This document shows, in pieces, positions 27,867 through 41,000 of a stretch of DNA of 64,000 bases. The notes beneath the pieces were generated by a model. That model worked only from the letters and a program-made list of their open reading frames with translations, was not told where the DNA came from and made no database searches. The translations under genes were made by a program, and so were the position numbers. The DNA lies in NCBI RefSeq assembly GCF_000182565.1, contig NW_015971539.1, forward strand, positions 443,392 through 507,391, in the 5' to 3' direction. Source of the stretch: Spizellomyces punctatus DAOM BR117. Lineage: Eukaryota; Chytridiomycota; Chytridiomycetes; Spizellomycetales; Spizellomycetaceae. Within the stretch, counting starts at the first letter, position 1, and each line of letters opens with the position of its first letter.

Positions 27867-29857
27867 ATGACGGGACGGCTTGCAGACGCATTGCTAAGAG
27901 TTGATAAAAATGATGCGGAAGGTGACATTGGGCATTACTCCTTTTGAGAAAACTAATGGTTACTTAGTGAGCGAACTGGTGCATATCTCTAGATACGGAC
28001 CCCTTTCATATTCCGGTCCATAGGATTATTCTCGCTTCGAGCAGCCCAGTTTTTGACGCCCTCTTTGAATCGCAGCCTCTCAGTTATGAGGAGCACTGGA
28101 GTGGCCGCTGTCAATCTTCGTCCTCTGCGCCAGTGGGTGTTTGGCCTTTGAAAGTCCCGAACGAACTGTCTTTGCGGCTGGTGTTGGAATGGTGTTATTT
28201 TTCCACTCTTTCAGAAGGATCCCTCACCCCACTCAATTTTTGGGCGGTGCGGGATGTCGCAAATCGTTTAACGATTGAAGGGTTGGTGCGATACGTCGAC
28301 AAATGGGCGGCTGAGGAACTTGCAAATGGCCATTTGTCCCACGCGCTGACTGAAAATGACTGGGCCAACATCATAGTCGAATGCGTGAGAACCGGGATTG
28401 AAGATCAACTTTTGGAAACTCTGGTAGTTGCGGCCGTTACAATGTCTGTCGATGACTCAAAGAAGGCCGCAACATCCAAATCAGCTTGGGAGGTGGCCAA
28501 ATACCGATATCTGCGTTCTATCGTCACAAGAAAGGATGTGACTCTTACTGCCGAAGAAATTAAACGGTTATTTACAAGCACAGTAACATTCACCAAGTTT
28601 GGAATATCAGAGCTCGTCGAAGCACACGCAGATCCCGCGCTTCCGAGGGAAATCATTGCCGAAGCTTTAATGCAAACCTTGATACAGAAGTCTCAGCTCA
28701 ATGCCCCCTCATCCGTGGCCCCAGAATCAGGGAAACCAATGCCAAACGAGATAGTGCTGATAAATGATACGTGCAGTGGTAAGGACGAGGATGTACCATT
28801 AATGGATGCAATTTCGCCTGCAGTTGAGCCGTCTGTTGGTCCCATGCAATCGACGCTGCAATTTATAAAAGATGTGAAGCCGCTCAAGGAGGACCTGCGC
28901 CATCCAGAGACGATCAGCGATGAGACACCTATTTCCGCTGTGCTCGCTAGACTTCGGCAAAGTTCGCTAGACCACATCCCGCGATCACTTCTTCTTCCAG
29001 CCAGTCAGGAGTCCCCAAATCGCTCAACCCAATCTGAGTCGACGCGCACAAGTCCGGCAAGGAATCAGTCGTGCAATGAAGCCGAGGATGACGAGGAGGA
29101 CTTGGGCGAAGATACCATCACGCTGGCTAATGTACCAGATTTGACATCCCAAGTACCGATATCCCCTATTCTTGATGAAGGTCCATCGTTTTCGGATGAG
29201 GCGCCCTTAATAGCATTACAGGAATTACGAAAGCAGGTACAAACCCTAATGGCGCGAAAAAATCTGCATGCCCTACCTTCTTCTGACATGCCTGCGGGCC
29301 GACCGCGGATACCCCAAATTGACCATTTTGAACGACCCTCTACACCGACCGTACTCGCCGAAGTCCGTCGTCGACTGGAAGACGTTGTTGAACAGAAGGA
29401 TGCGGAAGATGTGGGAGATGCCCATCACCAGCCGATTGAAAATGCGCAGCAAACGACATCAGACCAGTATACCCGACAAACGTTTCCGGCGGCATTTGCA
29501 AAAAAATCGGCGCGGCCACATATTAAGCAAATATCATTTGCGGAGGTCCCCACATTTATAACACCATCGCCTTTACCCGGAAGATCGCCGCCGTTTTCAC
29601 CTGCTACTCCCGGGCAATTGCTGGGCATTCAAGAGTCGCCTCCTGAGCCGATACAACACAACGAGTATATTCCTGTCGAATCATCGATGACGTCTGGCAG
29701 CAAAATAATTTCCAAAAGCGACTTCACTTTTTTGGATGTCCCATTATCGACGGGCAAAAAGCAGTCATCGACATTTACAAACGGCAATACCTCGTTTAGA
29801 ATGCTTGGACTTAGAAAGAAACGACGGGGTATCATTGAATTTTTCAAAAACTCTTAG
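27867..29857 (+). CDS. BTB/POZ-domain protein
   Basis: Exons 27867-27921 and 27993-29857 give 639 residues. The first exon (MTGRLADALLRVDKNDAED) joins the second to complete the BTB start DPFHIPVHRIILASSSPVFD, followed by ALFE. The F-x-x-H-x-x-[IV]-L-x-x-x-S-x-x-F core is diagnostic. An insertion (SYEEHWSGRCQSSSSAP) precedes the dimer-interface strand and the BACK-like helices WAVRDVANRLTIEGLVRYVD. The remaining 400 residues are acidic and Ser/Pro-rich, probably disordered, ending in a basic segment (LGLRKKRRGIIEFFKNS). BTB proteins often act as Cullin-3 adaptors or scaffolds. No Kelch, zinc-finger or ankyrin partner domain is visible, so the function is open. The C-terminal region is recognisable only by composition. 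Confidence 0.8.
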
Positions 29858-30266
29858 AATTGTATTGAATATATTTTATATGTATAATACAACGGCACCG
29901 CTTCTTGAAGGATTCCTTGGTGCGCAGTATTGTTATGCTCCTTACCTAGATATCTTTGTCATGTAAAGTCGATGAGGCCAAGGCCAAGTTCTTACGGTCA
30001 CAACTTCATTCGAATCGACTAAAATGTGTAATTGGTTGTATTGGCTGCGAAATTTGGCGTTGTATCGTCCGTTTGGAGACGGCCAAACTGACCAGCTGTC
30101 GAGGACGACCTGGCTTCAATGCACCTGACAAACGATTTCCCATCCTATAACCGTAGCTGTCGTATTCCTATCCCAGTTGTTCCACGGTCAACTTGCTTTG
30201 GTTCGAGAGTAGATCTTTCGACATACGTTGTCCCTGGGGTTGTGGGTTCTCGATTGTGACCGGAAA
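29858..30266. other. Intergenic, BTB 3' flank and LIM-RhoGAP promoter
   Basis: 409 bp with an AT-rich 3' UTR-like start and a less biased second half. No gene or repeat was recognised. Confidence 0.5.
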
Positions 30267-33200
30267 ATGACGGTACGGGACGAAGAGTCAAATTCCGCTA
30301 TAGGCTCCAGTACCTGTAGCCGTTGCGGCCAGCCAATTGACGGACAGTTTGTGAGGGCTATTGGAGGACATTTTCACTTGGACTGTTTTCGGTGTCAGGT
30401 AAGGGGCAACGGCTACACCATCTGGCCCGAAGGGACCTTGGGCTCATTTCCACAATCGCTACCTGGTTCCTCCAGGACTGCCAACAAGTTGTTGCAGAAA
30501 AGTTCTTCCCCCACACAGGGCCGGATGGACTCACCCAAGTGTTCTGCGAGAAGGACTACTTCCGACGATTAGACTTGTTGTGCGCAAAGTGTGGAGGAGC
30601 GCTTCGCGGGGCTCACATCAATGCTCTAAACCGCAAATATCATCTTGAGCATTTTACCTGCTCAGTTTGTCCTACGGTCTTCAGGCAGCACGACTCGTAC
30701 TACGAGCAAGATGGCAATGTATATTGTCAGCTTCATTATTCGCAATTGTTCGCAGCCAAATGTGGCGGTTGTCGGACGGCTGTCCTGCGAAGTTTTGTGG
30801 AAACCAATAAAGCTGAGTGGACAGAGAAGTGGCACCCGGAGTGCTATATGATATACAAGGTGGGTGGTATATTACGGTTATACCTAAAGTCACCACCTCA
30901 TCTCAACATGGTGGATCAGCTGTGGAACGTGACGTTGGTAGCAAATAAGCCTAGTACGTCAACAACACCTGCATTGTCTAATGACAAAGAGGGTAAGCAG
31001 TATCGTCGAAAGATGATGGAGGAAATATCGTTCTAACGATCATCTGTACAGGAACAGATATTGCGGCGCAACAAGCAATTGCCGAAAAGGCGGGGCGCAT
31101 ATTGCACGTACTTTCCGCGTTCGAGGAGTCGTCAGCAGAATGCATCTCAGACATGCTCATTCGGTTCTCGCATGAAGAGTTTCGAGAGGGAGTTTTCCAG
31201 GCTGCGACATTCGTTAGTCACATTGCCACCCTTTTCGCAGTCATTGACGACATAGAAATGCGGCTTCTTACCTTCCGCGATGCTACAGGGCTGCATCATG
31301 CGAAGGAGCCTAAGCAGCTGACCAAGAAAATTGTGCATTTCTTCTCGTTATTGTCATACGTTCAAGATAATGCGGATACGCGGCAGGAAGCCACAAAAGA
31401 GATGATATCTCTGGTGACTAGCCTTGCGCACACCCTGAAGATTCTCATTCGTGCTGCATTGACTGGTGCCCTAAAGCTGGTATGTTCACCTCCTATCATC
31501 TTGCTGCACCGGCGCGGTTATTGACGCAGTTACATTCAGGAAAATGCGCACAACGAGAAGACGGCAGTGGTAACTTTCCTCGACCGCCTAGCAGCATGTG
31601 AATGGCAGGATGATGCACAAGGTAAAACTCTCAGCGAATGCGGTCCGGATGCAAACCCGGATCTGTGCGTGGCTTGCGGGGAACCAGTCGAAGAGGAATG
31701 TTTGAAATATGGGTACCGAAGATGGCATAGCCGATGTTTCCGGTGTGCTGCGTGCGATTTGAACCTGCGCCCCGTGTATGAGGAGGCAACTTACGATGCC
31801 GTCACGGGAAAGTTCTATTGTGCGAATCACGCATCACCTTCATCAAGCAGGGGGATCGAGCGAGTGACCCAGTTGGAACAATACGTTTTTCTACTACGAT
31901 GCGCTCTGAAGCGCTTATGTATGCTTCTCCATATTCAAAGTGGGTATAGCCTTCGTCAATGACTCTGATTTTGTCCACACCGACTAACTCTTCGAACACG
32001 AAGTTGATTCGGGCTCTCTACAAGGACCAAATTCCCCTATCAGCAGTTCGCCAGGTAAGCAACGGTGGCTTGTTTCTCCCGGGACAAGCTAGCTCTTGAC
32101 TCAACCATGTGACCATATTCACGCGAAACCTCCCGACCAGTAGGACCAGATGGGCGCAGCATAGGAGTTTCCATGCTGAACAACGGACAACCGCCTTTTG
32201 CGAACGTCAGTAATTCCTTACCTCCCTCAGCTGGCTCTAAAAGCTTATACTTGCCCCCTGCGGGAAGGCAATCCTCCCTGCGGAATTCCGGTACATCCAG
32301 CCTCCTGGATCTATCTGGTCTGGACCATTGGGCTGTTCGACAGCTTGCTGCCCAGGCTCTGTATCCATTGATGGGCGATCAGTTTACATTAGATGAATTG
32401 ATGGATGTCGCCAGTGGTCGAAAGCAGTCAATGTGGGGACGGATGGTAGAGGCGATTCGAAAGCCATCAAAATCGAAAGGTTTGTTGTTATGTCAGGTCC
32501 TTTGTTGAATGGGTAATGATTTCTGAATCGCTTGCATGTTTTAGAGGGAACATTTGGGGTGCCTTTAGAAGTACTCGTGGACAAGTACGGTGTGGCAACT
32601 GAATTAGGACCCCGACCGGGGCAGCTTCAAATTCCAATGTTTCTTGATGCCTGTATACGAACATTGCATATGTTGGGTATGTCGATTGTCTTCGGGTGGT
32701 GCTTTCTGGACCGTCTGCTAACTGGTTCGTTAGATCTGGGAGTGGAAGGCATCTTTCGGAAGAATGGCAATATCAGACATTTGAAGACAATATCAGATGA
32801 ATTAGACAAAGACCCGAGATCCATTAACCTGGCGGGAAACCATCCAGTGCAAATTGCAGCCTTGTTGAAAAAATTCTTTCGAGACATGCCCGAGCCGCTT
32901 CTTACCTTCAAACTTCACCGATTATTCGTCGCCACTCAGAGTAAGGCGATTCTTGCAATGGTTTACTGTTGCAGATTGACTTACCTTATTTATTTTTAAA
33001 CAGAGCTTCCAGATCCTGGACGGCGAAAGCAAGCACTGCATTACGTATGCTGCCTTCTTCCAAAGCCGAACCTCGACGTTCTGTCAGTACTGGTATTCTT
33101 TCTGAGGGAGGTATCAGAGCACCGAGAATTGAACGAAGACCATGGAAATAAGATGGGACTAGACAACCTGGCTACTGTGATGACGCCGAATATTTTGTAT

Positions 33201-33607
33201 TCAAAGTCAAAGAATGCAGTCGATGATGAGTCACCGCTCGCCATTGAAGCCATTCGGATGATCCTGCAGTATCAGGATGAGCTGTGGCAGGTAGGTAGCA
33301 TACAAGGCTAGCCGATCCTCGCGTTTCATGGTGTAACGATTCATTTGTGGTTGCAGATGCCTCCTGATATCAGTGAGAGGATGAAAGCTGACAATGGATC
33401 CCAGCCAATCAATATCCCCACCAGACGAGATTCGGAATTGGGCAAGAGAACCGAATCTGTAAGTCTTATTTGAATCGAATGCACATGGTGTCCCATTTTA
33501 AATCTGACAACGATATCCAGCTATCACACACTCGAAATGTCGTAGTGACGCCATCCAATATTGGCCATGGAGACGTTGCGCATATCGAAGATGCTCACCG
33601 ACGATGA
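30267..33607 (+). CDS. LIM-domain Rho GTPase-activating protein (Lrg1/Rga type)
   Basis: Inactivates Rho-family GTPases; the yeast relatives Lrg1 and Rga1 control cell-wall synthesis and polarity. Twelve exons: 30267-30398, 30476-30859, 30920-30992, 31052-31479, 31540-31939, 32004-32054, 32141-32479, 32545-32676, 32734-32940, 33004-33290, 33357-33458 and 33521-33607, giving 873 residues. LIM 1 starts CSRCGQPIDGQFVRAIGGHF and LIM 2 CAKCGGALRGAHINALNRKY. A further zinc pair (CGGCRTAV...WHPECY) follows, and another LIM (CVACGEPVEEECLKYGYRRW ... FYCANH) lies after a helical region. The RhoGAP domain begins GTFGVPLEVLVDKYG, has the arginine finger in GVEGIFRKNGN (near residue 483), LLKKFFRDMPEPLLTF, and NLATVMTPNIL. 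Catalysis should be intact. Exon 6 (51 nt) encodes only a Ser/Pro linker and is the least certain. Confidence 0.93.
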
Positions 33608-34020
33608 TAGCTGCCGTTCGCTCAACTGGAAATCGAAACTCTCCCTCACCCCCACCTTTTACTTCATCAAACGTTCCACACGCGTACAATGCCACACCTC
33701 CTTCACCCTTTGAAATCTGTTGCTACTTACAGTCTGGTTTTCGACGAACTCTTTCAACGCGGGTTTCTTTTCTTCGTTAACGTTTTACCTATGAAACTCC
33801 AGAATACTGTATAGAGGCGGAACTGGACCGCCACTTCGTTTTTGTTGTCTTCCTTTTTTTTTCTTCGGAGAACTTGCATAAATGTTGCAAACAAAGATTG
33901 TTTTACTCTTAAATATTGTTCGCCTTACTCTGTCAGTTAGTCGACAGGAAAAGATGCACAAAGTCATTGAGTAAAGTGGCACCAGAGTCACCAAAAAAAC
34001 CCATCCGACCAATCGTACTG
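33608..34020. other. Intergenic, 3' flank of the LIM-RhoGAP gene
   Basis: 413 bp up to the tRNA-Pro gene. T-rich tracts lie around 33765-33860. No coding potential was recognised. Confidence 0.5.
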
Positions 34021-34091
34021 GGGCCTACTGGGGTTCGAACCCAGGACCTCCCGCACCCAAAGCGGGAATCGTACCACTAGACCATAGGCCC
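34021..34091 (-). tRNA. tRNA-Pro (anticodon TGG)
   Basis: 71-nt cloverleaf on the reverse strand: acceptor GGGCCTA pairs with TAGGCCC, with one extra G-C pair outside it. The D arm reads GTCTAGTGGTA, the anticodon stem CCCGC/GCGGG encloses TTTGGGT with anticodon TGG, and the T arm CTGGG/CCCAG encloses TTCGAAC. It matches the standard eukaryotic tRNA-Pro sequence closely. There is no intron. Confidence 0.95.
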
Positions 34092-35034
34092 CGATGAAAT
34101 CTATTACTCCTGCGTTCTATTATATATTTTACAAAATGGCAGAGTGCTTTTCGTTGCCTGGTTGTTTGAACCTTGATCTCTTCCTTCTGCGGAACGCTAC
34201 TTTGACTTGCACCCCGGGCGAATCTCAACGCTATGTTATGAAGCATATGGTATTTACGAATATTCGCCTCCGGCCTTCTGGTAGCAATCAACGCGGATCT
34301 AAGTTTTGTGATTGAAAGATGTGCAGCCCAGAGCGTCTTCATTAATTTTAAACGCATACGGCAAATGTCACAAAGATATCGCATGGCTCGGAGTAACTGT
34401 TTGCCAATTGGTGCCTTCATTACTATCTACAGATTTCCCGATGTATTTCAATATTGCTGAAACAAAGAGACGCCTTCAAATCGTATGATCGTTCTGGGAC
34501 AGTATACTTTTTAAGACCATGTGGATCCGAGGGTGTTCCCCTTTTTAATGATTCCAACTTAACTACTCGACCAAATCAAAGGGTATTCCCCGTTCCCCGT
34601 TCCGATATCATAAATTGTTGCATCCCTCATACATTCCGATTTCTACCATTATCAGCTTAACGTCCGTATATGGACACTTTAGAAAAGATTGTACTGGTGA
34701 AGGAGGACAAGATATAAGATGTTGACCATGGCGTCGAGGCAACGAAGACCAAATGCATGACGCTTCACCCTAATTGCATCTTCAAAATTAAGGCGCTACC
34801 TTGATATCATTACTGTGAGATTAGGTGACATTAGAGAGTGTTCCCGAACTATGGGCTCCTAACAAGTAGATCACATTTGTTGTGAACTGACCGTTTGGTC
34901 AAAGGTCCCGTGTTCGATCCTGCCTGCAAGCATCCATTTTCTCCCAGGTGGCACAGCACTTTTACTCGCAGTGGAACAGTTTGAACTTTGGTGTTCGCCT
35001 TGAGAGATCCCAAGCGGTCGGCCGGGCGAAGACC
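34092..35034. other. Intergenic, upstream of the ABC transporter gene
   Basis: 943 bp with AT-rich stretches and no convincing exon. A tRNA-like but badly paired segment lies at about 34853-34929 and is treated as a possible relic only. The first ~200 bp flank the tRNA-Pro gene. Confidence 0.4.
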
Positions 35035-38000
35035 ATGGACGAGACCTTCAGCATAGAGGAAACAAGTCCCGAGCCCCCAGATCTGCGGCATGACGTCTCA
35101 GGTGGTTCATTGCCAGAGCCGTCAGAAATGGACCCTCCGAGGAAGCGTCGGCGAAGAAAACACAAGCGGAAGCGAGTTGTCTTGGCCCCGGGAAATTTCC
35201 TTTCTGGATTCTTTTTTACTTGGGTGTTCCGACTAGTGCAGATGACACGAAGCATGGAAGATGCAGGAAACCTGTCTCTCCATTTGAGGTCGTCTGAGAG
35301 TGCGAAAGTGACCGGTGACGACCTAGAAAAGACCTGGAGAGCGGAACTTGGCCGACAAACTGGGTAAGTGTTTTCTCAAGGCTTGTAGTCAAGAGAGTGA
35401 GGAAATACTGTGGTACTAACACAGCCCCACCGCCCTACGTGTTCTTTTAGGACGGCGTCACTTCTCCGGGCACTTCACCGAGCGTTCGGCCTTCGATACT
35501 ATGCGCTAGCTCTTTGGAAATGTTCATGGGCTGCGTTTACGTGGCTTGGCGCCTATTGGTTGCTGAAGCAACTCGTGCTTTATTGTGAGACTTCGGGCCC
35601 TGTCTGGCGAGGACATCTGTATGCCGTGGGCCTGTTCATCAGTCATGGGTTGGGATCGCTGTGCTTCCATCAACTTACAATACAATGCACTCGTATTGGA
35701 ATTCAGGTATGGAAATCTAGTTGAGGGGACTATTACTCGTTTAGAGAATAACAAATATTCCGGCCGAGATAACAGTGTCGAGCGGCCCTCATGGTTCTGA
35801 TATATCGAAAATCACTGCGATTAAGTTATGTAAGGGGCGGCGTCGGTGATATCGTGAACCTGATCTCGAACGAGTGCAACCGGGTAGCTGAAGCGGCGGT
35901 GAATTGGCATTTTGCGTGGTCTGCTGGTATTGAGTGTTGCGGTATGCATATTTGTCAAATTTCGGTCGCTGGGACACATGACCTAAATATAATGTCCTTT
36001 CGCTGATCTATCCTTTTCATGTTGATACAGTCATAATTGCTCTCGCTGCGGTGGAGGTGGGCGTAGCAGTTCTTCCGGCGATGGTACTGGTACTATTTAT
36101 GCTCCTCCCACTGCAATATATCCTTGCCAAGCGGGCCTCGACGATTTCATACAAAACCACTGCCCTGTTCACAAAACGGGTTCATCTAATGTCAGAAATA
36201 TTCACGGTGATCAGGCTGATAAAATCATATGCGTGGGAGAGCTTCTACGAGGAAAAGATTACTGCTGCCCGAAAGAAGGAAATTGGACAAATGCGTAAAG
36301 CTCTCACAATGAAGATCGGAAATTTCATTGTGGTCTTCATCGCCCCTGTCGTTGCTGTTTTAGCATGCATGACAACGTATCATTTCATACATGGTGCTCG
36401 CTTTGAGGCCGCAACTGTCTTCACCATACTATCATTATTCAATACGCTTCGATATCCTCTGTTGATGTTACCGTCAGCTGTTAGGACCATATCAGGTAAG
36501 CTGCGTAGCTTTTGCACAACAGGGGTGCCGTTAGTGACCACTCTTGTAAAGGTGCCCAAAACTCTGTCCAGCGCTTGGAAGAGTTTTTCATGCTACCGGA
36601 GATAGACGCAGCGCCAAAATTGGAACCCCATCCGTCGGATGCGGATATCTGCATGGAAATTGTATGACAACAATCCGGTGTATGTTTGGCCAGTTTTATT
36701 GATGCATGGCTCTCATCCAGAAAGGCGCCGACTTCATGTGGGACGGTGATATAGATCACCCACATATCGAAAAACTCGATTTGGTCCTCCGACGACGCCA
36801 ACTGATCGCGGTGGTAGGGGACCTTGGATCGGGAAAGTCACTACTGGCCGCTATTATGGGGCAGATTAAGCGAACAGCTGGCTCTGTATCTACCTACGGG
36901 TTAGTCTTCACCATTTCGTGTCTGAAATTACGACTAGTGAATTAAGACCACCTGCTTGTTCTAATTGCAGCACGTGTGGCTACGTGCCGTTGGAACCATG
37001 GCTACTAGACAACGCTTCGCTCCGTGATAATGTATTGTTTGGTGTTGAGTCGGACGAGGGCCGTTATCATGAAGCCGTGCGCGTCGCCGGACTTATGCAA
37101 GACTTCATTTCGCTACCAAATGGTGACTGTTGACTCGTAGTTGCATCCCTGATTTGCTCTCCTGGAAGCTGAAACGGCTTGTTGTGTTATGCTCTGCTCT
37201 AGGCGATGAAGAGTTTGTGAGCGAGCTGGAGCTGACCAGAAGTCAACGGCAGCGAATTTCTCTCGCCCGATGTTTGTATCATCAACCGGATATCGCGCTC
37301 TTGGAGGATTGTCTTACGTATGTCTTGAGATGTCTGTGATGGGTGAAGTTGTGTGCTGAATTTGTATTTAAAGTGATTTCGACACGAAGAACGCCAAAAG
37401 AATATTTACTGACTGTGTGAAGGGGCATATGCTCAGTAAGATGGCAGTGGTGATGGTAACGCAACAGAAACAGGTACATCGAATTACTTCTGTAAGGATT
37501 TATATGACGCGTCGTTCGAATTAAGCGTGTTTTTCCTCCCAAGTTCCTTTCTGAGTGCGACATGATATTGGTGATGAAATCTGGAACAGGTAGTCTATAT
37601 CTTGATGTTTAATACAAGAGAATTAGATGCTGATAATAGATTGAACAGTTGTCGAGCAGGGGACATTTGACGAACTGAAGGCGCGGAATGTGATTTTCAA
37701 TGTGTGGGCGACCGATCTCATACAGCCGGATGATGATACAATAGTCCTCTCCGACATAAGTAAGAGATATCCAGAGATTCTACCCATGCCTGATCGCGTA
37801 GCTCAATTGTAGTCGTATGATCATCGCTTGTACTGTAGAGCCCGCTGAAAGCTTGGGGCCACACATTCCCAAACCTAAGCGCCCCCCTCCCCGAAAACGA
37901 AGCCCTCTCGCAACCGCGGAAGTCATAACGGCGGAGCAAACAGAGAACACACGGCCACCTGTTGATGCCTCTGGGCCCGATCTAAGCTCCGTTGATCTGA

Positions 38001-41000
38001 CTATTCGCCGCCTGAACCAACTACGTGGAATTGAGCCGATCACAGACCACACAATATCTCAAATTATTGAGCGAAATCAGTTGTCTGTATTGACTGGAAC
38101 TCCCAGCCGGCCACCTGTCAACTTTGCAAATCAAGATGTGGTGACGCGAACAATCGAGGCCAATCAACTCACAGTGCATGCGGTGCAAACTTATGATACT
38201 GTTGGCCCCACAGCAACTTCCGGGCTGATAGATCCATCTCCTGAGTCGCAGCATCCACTGCGTCCATACGTGCAGTATCTTCAGGAAGCTGACGGAATCC
38301 TGGCAGGAGCAATTGTCGTCGGATCGTTCTTTGTAGTCGCCACCATTCGGGTCCTTAGCGGTAGGTTTCCTCATGAAGGACGTGATGCAGGTGAATTCAG
38401 CTGACGGTGCTCTACCGCAACGTGTACAGATGTTTGGGTGGCGTGGTTCGTGGAAGGCAAATACTCCTTGTCGGAGGGACTGTATATTGGGATATATGCT
38501 TTATTTTGCTCAGCCATCGCTGTGGGCGTTTTGGTGCGCGGGTACGCATTTTCTGCCGCTGTACTGAGCCGAAGCATATCACTACATAATCGGGTGCTCC
38601 AGGTGAGACGTTCATGGCACATGAGTGACTGAACGTGTGTCTGACTGGTTATTGCCACAAGGCCGTACTTCGTGCTCCTCTGTCATTTTATGAAGTGACA
38701 CCATTAGGCCAAATTCTGTCACACTTCGCTCGCTACCTCTATATGATCGATGATTTTCTTCCGGAGGCAGCCTTGCAGGCCCTTTCTTTCGGCCCCATCG
38801 TCTTCGGAACTGTAATCCTTGTGTCGGTGGTCACCCCATGGTTTTGGGCAACCCTACCAGTATATTTCTTCCTGGTGGCGTGTTTGATTCACTTTTGTGG
38901 TGACACGGAAGCCAAGTTCAAACGTCTAGAAGGTCTTATTCTCTGAGTACTGCATAGCCATGCCTTAACTGATTTTCTCATCTATAGCCAGCAACAAGTC
39001 ACCAATGTTTGCGCACTTATCAAGCACGCTGGAAGGACTTTTTAGCATTCGCCTGTATCACGCTGAGGATCGGTTTGATACCTTCAATAGAACATTAATA
39101 GATTCCGACCACAAAGCGCTGTACTCATTGATGCTAGGTAAGGCGGGCGGCTCTTTGTGCGATGAAAACTTTCATCGCGATCCTCAACCCTACACATTTT
39201 TAGTGAAGACCCTGCTGGCTCTTTACTTGGATTTAATAGGTTAGTGTGGCTCCCCTGAAAGTAGTGATTGTTTTTGTTCGCTAAGATAACACTACTTCTG
39301 GTCATACTAGCGTCTCTATTTGTGTATATCTGTGCACTTTTCGTAGTGCTCTTCGATGTTGGACCCTCTCAAGCAGGCTTGGCGGTGTCCAATGCCCTCC
39401 AGTTACTCCTCTTTCTGCAATGGTTCGTTCGAATTCTGGGCGAAGTACATGGAACGATGTCAAGCGTGTCGGCCGTTGTGAACTTTGCCGAATGTTGTCC
39501 ATATGAGGTACGGCAAGACCCACCGTTCCCCGATGACCCATTTACCCTAATATTTATCCTTTATCTAGAGGGATGCACGCGGAAATCATCCTCCGCCAGA
39601 ATGGCCATTGCACGGAGAGGTATGGGTCGGCGAGAAGCATAGTGATACCGTTAGTCTAAAAGCTAATTACGACTGATACTCTTTCTAGATTGAATTCAAG
39701 AATGTGGTTCTGCGATATAACCGCTATGGAGTTGCGGTTCTCAAGAATGTGACATTCCGGATTGCACCTGGAGAAAAGATTGGTGTTGTCGGACGATCTG
39801 GTAAGAGTAGGAAGTACTGTTTTCAGCGAGGTTGGAAGTATTAAAACGCGCATCACATTGGAAAGGGTCTGGGAAGACGACCTTACTAGGTAAGCATGAT
39901 CCGATGGTTAAAAATGGCATATCCTTTTGCGAACTAAACCCATTTTTACGCAGTGTCACTGTTGCGAATGGTCGAGCTGTCGGAGGGCGACATTCTCATT
40001 GATGGGATTGATATCAGCAAATTGCGCCTCGCTGATTTAAGGAGTCGTATCGCCATCATCCCGCAGGAGCCAATTCTGTTGACTGGAACAATTCGATCAA
40101 ACTTGGATCCCTTCAGGACCTGTCTTGATGAGGAGCTTTGGAAAGCTCTTCAGGCAGTTCACCTCGGGCAGAAGATTGAAGAAATGCCTGCTAAGTTGGA
40201 GACACCCATCACTGGTCAGTCGTGGAACCGTTATCGTCGACGTTTTATTGACGGCAATAACATCGTATGCTTATGACAGAAAACGGGAAGGCGTTTACTC
40301 TCACTGAGAGGCAACTATTTTGCATTGCGCGAGCAATCATCAATAAATCAAAAGTGGTTGTCCTAGATGGTTTGTATGCCGCGGTGTTATTCTGTTACCT
40401 GCATTCCCGCTCACTCCGTCTTCGAAATCATTTTGCGATATTGCTACAGAACCTGTAATGTCTATGGGTCACGAGGCAGACAACCTTATCCATTCGGTTA
40501 TTGCAACAAACTTTGAAAGTTGCACCGTTATCGTCCTCGCTAGCCGGTTCCGATTCATTGTTCAAATGGACCGAATCATGGTTATGTCCCGCGGGCGGGT
40601 GGTTGAGTTTGATACTCCCATCTCACTTCTGAACGATCCAAAAAGCAAGTTCTCGCTGATGGTGTCGCAAACAGGGGAGATGGACCCTGTGAGATTGCGA
40701 AAGATTGCAATGGCGAAGGGAAAAATGCCGCCAAGCAAGGTACTGGTCGATATGGGCAATGACTCCGGCGAAGTTTCGCAGAGAGAACCTGTTCGTCCGT
40801 TTGCACCTGCTTTACGGTTCCGACCGCCGTCTCCCGATACGAGTCAAGACATCGACAAGAATCGCATGCCAAAGAGCCTGAAGGACCTATTTAAGATGGC
40901 TGCTCAAGACGGGACAACCCATTCACGGATGGTACCAAGACCGCGAGGGCAAGGTGGAATCTTCCCAGAAAGGGGTACTAGTTCAGAGTCATTGGGCGAA

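Noticed and set aside
34853-34929. tRNA-like segment with a GTTCGATCC box B and a TGACC/GGTCA arm
   Set aside because: Acceptor and T-arm stems do not pair and the anticodon loop has only four bases. At most a tRNA-derived relic.
36481-36801. Antisense ORF of about 106 codons over the ABC gene
   Set aside because: It spans exons and introns of a well-supported gene on the other strand.
39240-39310. Apparent frameshift in the ABC transporter (join to an acceptor at 39285 breaks the frame)
   Set aside because: Using the acceptor at 39308-39310 (CATACTAG) restores the frame and gives the expected membrane segment, so no frameshift is needed.
40361-40450. Apparent loss of the catalytic glutamate in NBD2 Walker B (unspliced reading LDG)
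   Set aside because: The intron splits the codon: G at 40369 joins AA at 40450 to give GAA, so LDE is intact.
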